Shown piece by piece: positions 57,272 through 64,000 of a DNA stretch of 64,000 bases. The DNA lies in assembly GCA_949130495.1 (NCBI GenBank), contig OX422207.1, positions 838,183,573 through 838,247,572 on the forward strand, in the 5' to 3' direction. The first letter of the stretch is position 1. The number at the start of each line of letters is the position of its first letter. Source of the stretch: Sambucus nigra (taxonomy: Eukaryota > Streptophyta > Magnoliopsida > Dipsacales > Adoxaceae). A model generated the notes under the pieces. It was not told the origin of the DNA. It searched no databases and was given only the letters and a program-made list of their open reading frames with translations. Position numbers and translations under genes: made by a program.

Positions 57272-60147
57272 TGTAACACCCATACTTTTGGAGAACATGG
57301 TAATTCATTAAATTAATGACTTAGAAATTTATTTAATTTGGGAAATTAATTAATTTGGTGTTTTACCTTTAATTAATTTGGTTTAAGATTAAATCGTAGG
57401 CATGTCGTGTTTCGAGGTGAAAATGAAATGATTTTATAAAGTGACTCGAATGGTAATTTTGATGTGGCAGTTGGTCCCGAAAGGGTCGAAATAGTCAAAA
57501 AAATGTACTTGGGTGTACAGTTTAGGTCTCGGGTCAATTATAGACCAAACCGACACCTATTGAGGGCGTTGTGGGCATTTGGCAAGTAGAGGTGGGGAGA
57601 CCCACGAAATTTGAAAGTTATATATGATGTTTTGGGGCTTAATTCAGGGTTCAGAACATAGAAAAATAGAGGGGAACCAACTGAGAGAAAAGAAAAAGAG
57701 TTCTCAAGGTTTAAAGAGGTGATTGTCAAGGCTCCAAAGGGATTCTTGCAACAAAGTGCAATTGAGATGGGAGTGAAGAAGGAATCAATCAAACATCCTC
57801 ACCAACCACGAAATCAGATCCTACCATAATCAAGGCAAGTGGTTTATTGCAAATTTATGAAGTTATAATACCCATGTGTAGGGTTGTATAAATAAATTGA
57901 TTTTATTGAAAGTTCTTAGAGAAAAGGAATGATTTGATTACATGTTTGGGTAGGATTGCAAGTAGTTGGTATTTACATTATTGAGGATTGATATCAGATG
58001 AATTTATATTAGTAAATACGGATTTAAATCTGGGTTTATGTTGTGTAATCATGAAGAACTCAATTATCTAGGGTTTTTTAGAAAGTTTAGATTTTGATGG
58101 TTCTTGAATGGATTTAGTGGGGATCTAAGTATATATTTACGTGAAGAATGATCCCTATACATTTATAAGATGTTTGGTTATATTGGGAGGGATTCCCATA
58201 AGGTGTAATGAGTTTTGGGATCGAACAGACATGGTGAAATAAGGAGGAAGACGACTTGCACCGGTTCGATCGATCGATCGACTCACGAATGTCGATCGAG
58301 ATCGAATCCTTTGGTTAATCGATCGACCAAAGCTGATTTTGGGTTCTTTTGTTGGTTGAGTTTTCTGTGAATTCCGACGATGGGGAGAAATTTTAGGGAT
58401 GTTATTATACCTATGGAGGGACTTCATAAAGACTAGTAAGGGGTACAGTTAAGCTCCGTTATGGCCTTTGAGTGTAAGCTTGGGAATATGGACCGACGGG
58501 GATAAACCGATCGAGTCGCATGTCGAAAATTTGGTATTTTAGTTATAGGGAGAGTCAACGTCAATCCATGGTGTATACCAGTAGGTTAGAGATAGTTTAA
58601 CTACTACTACAAATAAAAAGGGTAGTAAGAGACCTTAGATTTGTGCGAATACTCTAATAAATAAGATAGTGAGATAAATCATAAAATAATATGTGAATAA
58701 TTAGTTTGTGTGAATACCTACTATTTTGTATAAGTACTTGGGTTGTGAATGCCTATTGTGTGCTTCATTATGGTAGGATTGGCAAGATAGATGAGACAAT
58801 TTGAACTATGCTCAATAAGACGTTCCGAGCGAGGTTCTAGGGGACATTTCGAACCATGTTCAAGCAGACATTCTGAACTATACTCGATGAGACATTTCGA
58901 GCCAAGTTCGGGCAGGCATTCCGAACCATTTGTCCTTAGCGGGTGAAATGGGGACCTAATAGCAGGATATGCGGTATTGGGTATATGTATGTATGAAATA
59001 TATACCATATGAATAATCTACTTATGTGTGATTGTAGTAAGATTAGGTGGGGTATACCTAAGAAATGTTTTAAATTTACTCAGGCGAAATAGTTGTGAGA
59101 TTTGTTAGTGCATATGTAAAATGGTATAAGCTACTTACGAGTAAGAGTAGTCAAAATAGATAAGTGTATATCTAAAATAGATGCAAAATCTACTTGTGTT
59201 TGGTTAGTAGAGAAGATAGGTAGTAAGTACCTAAAGAAAAGAATAAGTGTGAGAACTTCATACTATAGTACAAATGATAAATTAAGAGTAATGATAATTT
59301 CTAGATACTCGGGAACAAACTGTATGGGCGGTATGGGAAGTTAAAGTGAAACTTAACTATTGACTTAATGGAAATTAAGAGTAATATGTAGCGTATTGTA
59401 TGCGCGGTACGGCTGAACTAGATGTTTTTGAGTTTATGAGATATTGGAGACCTAGTTAGAGTGGGTACCGTGACTAGGTGGGAACGTTATGTGCGCACTA
59501 TAGATGAGAGGTGAGGAAACTCAAGAGAGTGTGCATAATCCTAACATGTGTAATTAATAACTGATATTTATTGCGATAAATTAGTTGCTAAATATTTTCA
59601 AAAAGTTTTGTGTACTAGCACTTACTATCAAAATATTTTCAAAACCTTTTAGGTGTCTATCCACAGGGATGTCAGGGCTAATATTTCATTCCAGGGAACT
59701 GCAGCTGCTGCACATGTGGATGCTAGCTGGAGTTTGAGTAGACGCCTTATTTCTTTATTTCTAGATTAGGAATTATTGTCAGATTCACTTATTATTTCGG
59801 GCATGTCACCCCAGTTACTTCTAGTTTCAGCATTTGGATTTATTTTCCTTAGTTTTTGGAGTTTCTTTACATTGTGGTTTGTAGCCGAAGGTTTATTCGG
59901 CAAGTAGTTGATTTATTTGTTCAGATGATTTGGTTTCGATTGTCGTGAATGGCTCATATTGTATTTTCGCATGGTTTTATTTTGTTTAAATAAAAGAATT
60001 AAATTTGGCACCATCTTTTTGAATACTAGGTGGTTAGTAAGTTTTTAAAAAAAATCGACAGTGATGCTAATAATGAACCAGATGATATTCCTGTTTTAAT
60101 TTGATATAGGACTGATCACCCGATATTTTATTCGGCGGGGTGTCACA
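57272..60147 (+). repeat. Solo LTR 2 of the same family, 2.88 kb
   Basis: It begins TGTAACACCCATACTTTTGG and ends TTCGGCGGGGTGTCACA. It is very similar in plan and length to the LTR at 54223-57086. No primer-binding site follows (AGATTCTTCCCC). The flanks GAATT and AGATT give no clear target duplication. A GATCGATCGATCGA cluster lies near 58265-58330. Confidence 0.75.
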
Positions 60148-63100
60148 AGATTCTTCCCCAAACTCAAACTAACCATATGTACACGGTTTAATATCTTCCA
60201 CATGTTAGGGTCCCATTAAGCAGGGATAATGTCAAAGAACCTAAATAATCTAAGAAACAACTTATTTGGAGGAAATGTCAAACCCCCTTGAGTTATCAAT
60301 ATGGTGTGCATCAAGCCCCCCATTAACTCTACGAACATTACGAGGAAGGGGGAATATTAGACAATCACCCAGTTAGGGATGATATACTTGTGCCTAAACT
60401 CTTGTACAAATTTACCATCTAACGTTGCCATTACCGAATAAGAATTACCCCTAACTACAGTAACTAGCAAATACAGGGAAAAATAACTAAGTAGATGTAG
60501 AGACTATAAGTTACAGGCGGTAACGAAGATTTAAGAAAGAAAATAAGGATTGAAACTTTGACTTTTGAAGCAAAAGGGGATCTTAGGAATGGAGTATGCA
60601 CAACAATGACCAGAAATAGTGAACAAACATTTATGTAAGCAACAACTGATCACCACAACACTCAAATGATGAGTTTCGACTTCCTATGAAGATTTTGGTG
60701 CTTAGGTTTCTATTTTAACACAAGTGTGTACTTTTTTTAAGCCTTGTTATTACAAATATGCCACCAGAAACTCTCATTACATTTTAAGGTCTTGGACCTC
60801 CGACCGGGTTGAAATCTATTGGCCGATGGTTATTAGCCCAAAGAAATATGTTGGCCAAGTAAAAAATTATGTACAACAAATGAACTTTTACATAAAATAA
60901 TTTGAAATTTATTTATGAATTCAGAAAAAAAAACTAAATAAAGATTCCACCCATCTACCACAAACACAATATATAATAGGTGATAAGGAGATGGAGATAC
61001 CTGAGTATGGGAGCCAATTTTTTACAAGTTCGTGAGAGTAGGCGACCAAGGTAACTTGATTTATTTGGCCTGGAGCAAATCACAACTTAATTTCTACATG
61101 AGAAAAGTAGTTAGAGCAGGATACTTGCAGATATGGTCGAATCAGGTGCCAAGAATCTTAGTTGAGATATTCAAGCACTTCATTGCGAATCCATGAACTA
61201 TGATGGAGTTCCTTAAACTACTCAAACTCTGTAATAGACATATCAATAAATTATACACCCTGACCCTACACAAAGAGATGGAACATTGTAATTATTTAGA
61301 GACACTTAATTAAGAACAAGTAACCTATCGGTGGGCGTAGGCAAGTTGTCAAACCACATACATCGTTGTTGTGTTTGATTCCATTTACTTTCTACCCTTT
61401 ATGATTTTTTCGTAGATTTTTTATTATGATTTTTTTTTCACTCAGACTGAGTATGTTTGACAGAAAGAAAATATAATCCACATCTAAAGCTGGACTATTG
61501 TTCCTTTTAATTTATAGAGAGCAAAATTAACTATTATTTGTATATGTGTAACCAGTTGCCCATAAAGAGAAGGAAGTGGTTAGGAGAAAAATGAACATAC
61601 CTTCATATTTTGTAATGTAGAGTAATTGATGAAAATTTAATGGTATAATAGTAAGAGGAATAGATATAGACACTAAAGAGACATGGTAAGATAACTATGA
61701 GAAATGAGGGGCAATAAGAAAAGTTGTCATAACTATAGCTATGTTTTCAAGCCACGTGGAAAAGTTAAATTGTAGAAGCCATTTTTATATATAGATATTA
61801 GATTTATATTTGCCCAATAATTTTTCAAATGATCACTTTCTATGGTATATAATATCATATGTACTTGCCAATAATTTATCAAAGGATCACTTTCTCTAAT
61901 GATCAAGCAACTGTCATTACTGTAAATTAAAACAATTATCTTATAACTGTGTTATAACCCAAGACTAAAAAGCACTGTTCTTTGTTGGATATTATAATTT
62001 TTCTTGACGAATATAAACTATTAGTTTTCTAATCAAGTATCCTAAATTACTTTATGTGACAACCTTTTTCTTTGAGAAAAAACAAGGTTTATGGGAGTGA
62101 AATTTTTTGAAGTAAAATTGGTTTTAGATAAAAAAAAAAAAATTGGGCCATTTACTATTAAGTCCCTTGTTAATAATTTTTAGATTTTTAAGAATAATTT
62201 ACTATTAGGTCCACTTGATATTACATTAGCGTGGACTTTTACAAGAACAGAATTAGTGAACCTAAGTATTTAAAATTTTGGGAATATCATTTTGCGTTTA
62301 AAATTTGTTTGTGAGGGACCTGAGAGTTCTTTGGTAATTTTATATATTGATTTGTGAGTGAAACTCTATCATGGTGCTTGTGATTTGAACTTATGAGTTT
62401 TTTGAGTATGTTTGAAAGGATCAATTTGGGGATTTGGATATTTTATATTTCGTGTAAACCACCCCCTAAAGTTGGGTGGTTAAATTGGAAGTCACCCTAG
62501 TTTTTGGAATGTGATGAAAGTGGGGCGTGTAAAAAAAATAATTGGGTTAATATAATATTACCCTTTAAAAATGTAGGTCATTAAATGACGAAGTTAGAAA
62601 AAAGACCTTTCTAAACATTGATTATCTGGAAAGGAAGATGACGAGAGCATTTGGAAGGCCTTCCTCATTTGTGAGTCGTTATCAAAATATACCATCGAGA
62701 TTAATCCATATTACACCAACCAATCACAAAAAAAAAAACAAATAACACCATGTGATTTATGAAATCAAACACAACAATAAACCTTATATCTTAGGAATTA
62801 ATAAGTTTTGGACATTATGAGAATATCCTAAAAAGTCTGGCATATATTGTCAATCATTTTGAGGTACTTCCCCCACCAGCGTTCTTGTTTAAAATACCGA
62901 ATCAAGAGACGATTCAATTCCCACATACATGACAATTTTCATTGTTTTGGATATAGAACTTATAAGATAATATACCGATAATCAATCTTATTCTGGGTGA
63001 ATATCTAACCGTAAGTAATAGACCTTGCGACTGGCCGTCAAACTATTTGCAATTTCATTATGGGATAAGAATCGCATCCTCTACTCTCAATCATTTTTTG

Positions 63101-63349
63101 GCTTCCATTACTCCATCAACCCCAATACACGACATATTTTGATAAGAATGAAATTCCTTCAACCCATCCAACAGCGAAGAAAGGTTTCCATTAAATCCTT
63201 TTACCTAAACTAATGAATGAATCTCCTCTTTTATAGTTAAATGAACACACTCAATAAATTCAAGTACTAGTGGTTTGACACCAATATCTCATTCTAAATA
63301 TATGAATAACATCTTGTGTGAACTAAGAGCTCAGGTGATAATTTTTGTG
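60148..63349. other. Unassigned region
   Basis: No recognisable gene or transposon protein. There is a short imperfect tandem duplication at 61811-61895 (CCAATAATTT-TCAAA-GATCACTTTCT, twice, about 54 bases apart). If the copia-like LTR on the right belongs to a complete element, this stretch would be its interior, but no gag-pol similarity is seen. Confidence 0.5.
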
Positions 63350-64000
63350 CTCTGATACCCATTTTTTAGGTAGCCTCCAATCAACGATGCTCGTGGATAT
63401 TGTCAGGTTATAATGGTAATGACAGATAAGCACATAAAGATGTAAACAAGAGAGACACAATGAGATATATGTAGTTTACCAACTTGGTTGCATCCATAGA
63501 CGAGGCTAATTCCACTATATTTAAAAAAATTATTAAAGATAAATTAAAATGATAAATCACACAATATTTGCACTTATATCCAAATATTGGATAAACATTG
63601 CACACCCCTTCTCTACCGAAGTGAATACAAGTTATAAGCCTAGAACCCTTTCAATATCTTTCCCTAGAGTGTTTCTCAAGTATTTTCAATGTACCTAATT
63701 TGGTGTATCCCACTCCCATATAAGCTTGTGTGGAATCAATCATACATTATACCTTCAGTACATTTACTACACATAAAATACTCGCACTCACATCCTTCTT
63801 ATACCTATAAGAAATACCCATGGGTGAGAGAAAAAAAGTCTTCACCTTTCACCCTAAACCCTCTCTCTGTCTCTCTCTCCCTCACTAAATTGAGTAAACA
63901 TTGACTTAGTGTTCATAGACTCAAAAGGATAATTCATACGCGTAACACATTTGTGGAAAAAATTCCAAATTACCTCTGCTGCAAAACCCATTTTACAAAA
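63350..64000 (-). repeat. Copia-type LTR and primer-binding site (partial)
   Basis: On the minus strand GGGTATCAGAGC near 63350-63360 resembles an initiator-Met primer-binding site. Upstream of it (higher coordinates) the sequence GCAACCAAGTTGGTAAACTAC followed by TGTGTCTCTCTTGTTTACATC has the layout of the end of many plant copia LTRs. The LTR border is not clear and the rest runs out of the window. Confidence 0.45.

Noticed and set aside
54223..60147. Two LTRs as ends of one short TRIM/LARD-type element
   Set aside because: The 185 bp between them holds neither primer-binding site nor polypurine tract, and the outer flanks show no shared target duplication.
1..64000. tRNA, rRNA, CRISPR arrays and bacterial-type operons
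   Set aside because: No tRNA cloverleaf, rRNA signature or regular spacer-repeat array is seen. The context is plant nuclear repeat DNA, where CRISPR and operons are not expected.

Overview
The window looks like a stretch of transposon-filled nuclear DNA from a flowering plant, most likely a eudicot with a large genome. The sequence is AT-rich and full of microsatellites. It carries plant-type Ty3/gypsy elements (Tat/Ogre-like and chromoviral), a CACTA element with a plant-specific Transposase_24 gene, hAT and PIF/Harbinger elements and an RTE-type LINE. No intact host gene, tRNA, rRNA or CRISPR array is visible. The only recognisable host-type coding sequence is a broken C-terminal piece of a receptor-like cytoplasmic kinase.

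Layout. 1-1.4 kb: unassigned AT-rich DNA. 1.42-6.45 kb: a Ty3/gypsy element on the plus strand with 5' LTR, primer-binding site, gag, protease, reverse transcriptase and two RNase H regions, all broken by stops and frameshifts. At about 6.455 kb it is fused, in frame, to the protease of a second Ty3/gypsy lineage. That second element continues (interrupted at 6.66-8.94 kb by unassigned DNA) through reverse transcriptase, RNase H and the integrase zinc domain to 11.94 kb. There it meets an inverted LTR of the first element's family, then the kinase fragment. 12.7-19.6 kb holds four short DNA transposons with readable termini: a 412 bp and a 912 bp PIF/Harbinger-type MITE, a 1,088 bp hAT with an 8 bp target duplication, and a 910 bp MITE made of nested perfect palindromes.

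22.3-36.8 kb is one long minus-strand LTR element, with about 3.2 kb LTRs, an initiator-Met primer-binding site and about 3.4 kb of non-coding interior, that is, a LARD-like non-autonomous element. Its 3' LTR was split by a 4,799 bp CACTA transposon (TCT target duplication). The CACTA carries a four-exon Transposase_24 gene, palindromic subterminal repeats, G-rich minisatellites and its own nested hAT. The uninterrupted second LTR serves as an empty-site reference.

36.8-44 kb is mostly unassigned DNA with many simple repeats. 44-45.1 kb is a truncated RTE LINE. 47-54 kb holds a decayed minus-strand Tekay/Del-like chromovirus (gag, PR, RT, RNase H, INT, chromodomain). Beside it lie two plus-strand solo LTRs of the same LTR family (54.2-57.1 and 57.3-60.1 kb). 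60.1-63.3 kb is unassigned, and the window ends in what looks like a minus-strand copia-type LTR.

The genes do not cooperate in a host pathway. The window records successive insertion, nesting, LTR-LTR recombination and decay. Boundaries with matching target duplications (CACTA, hAT, PIF/Harbinger) are the firmest calls; LTR boundaries without them are approximate.
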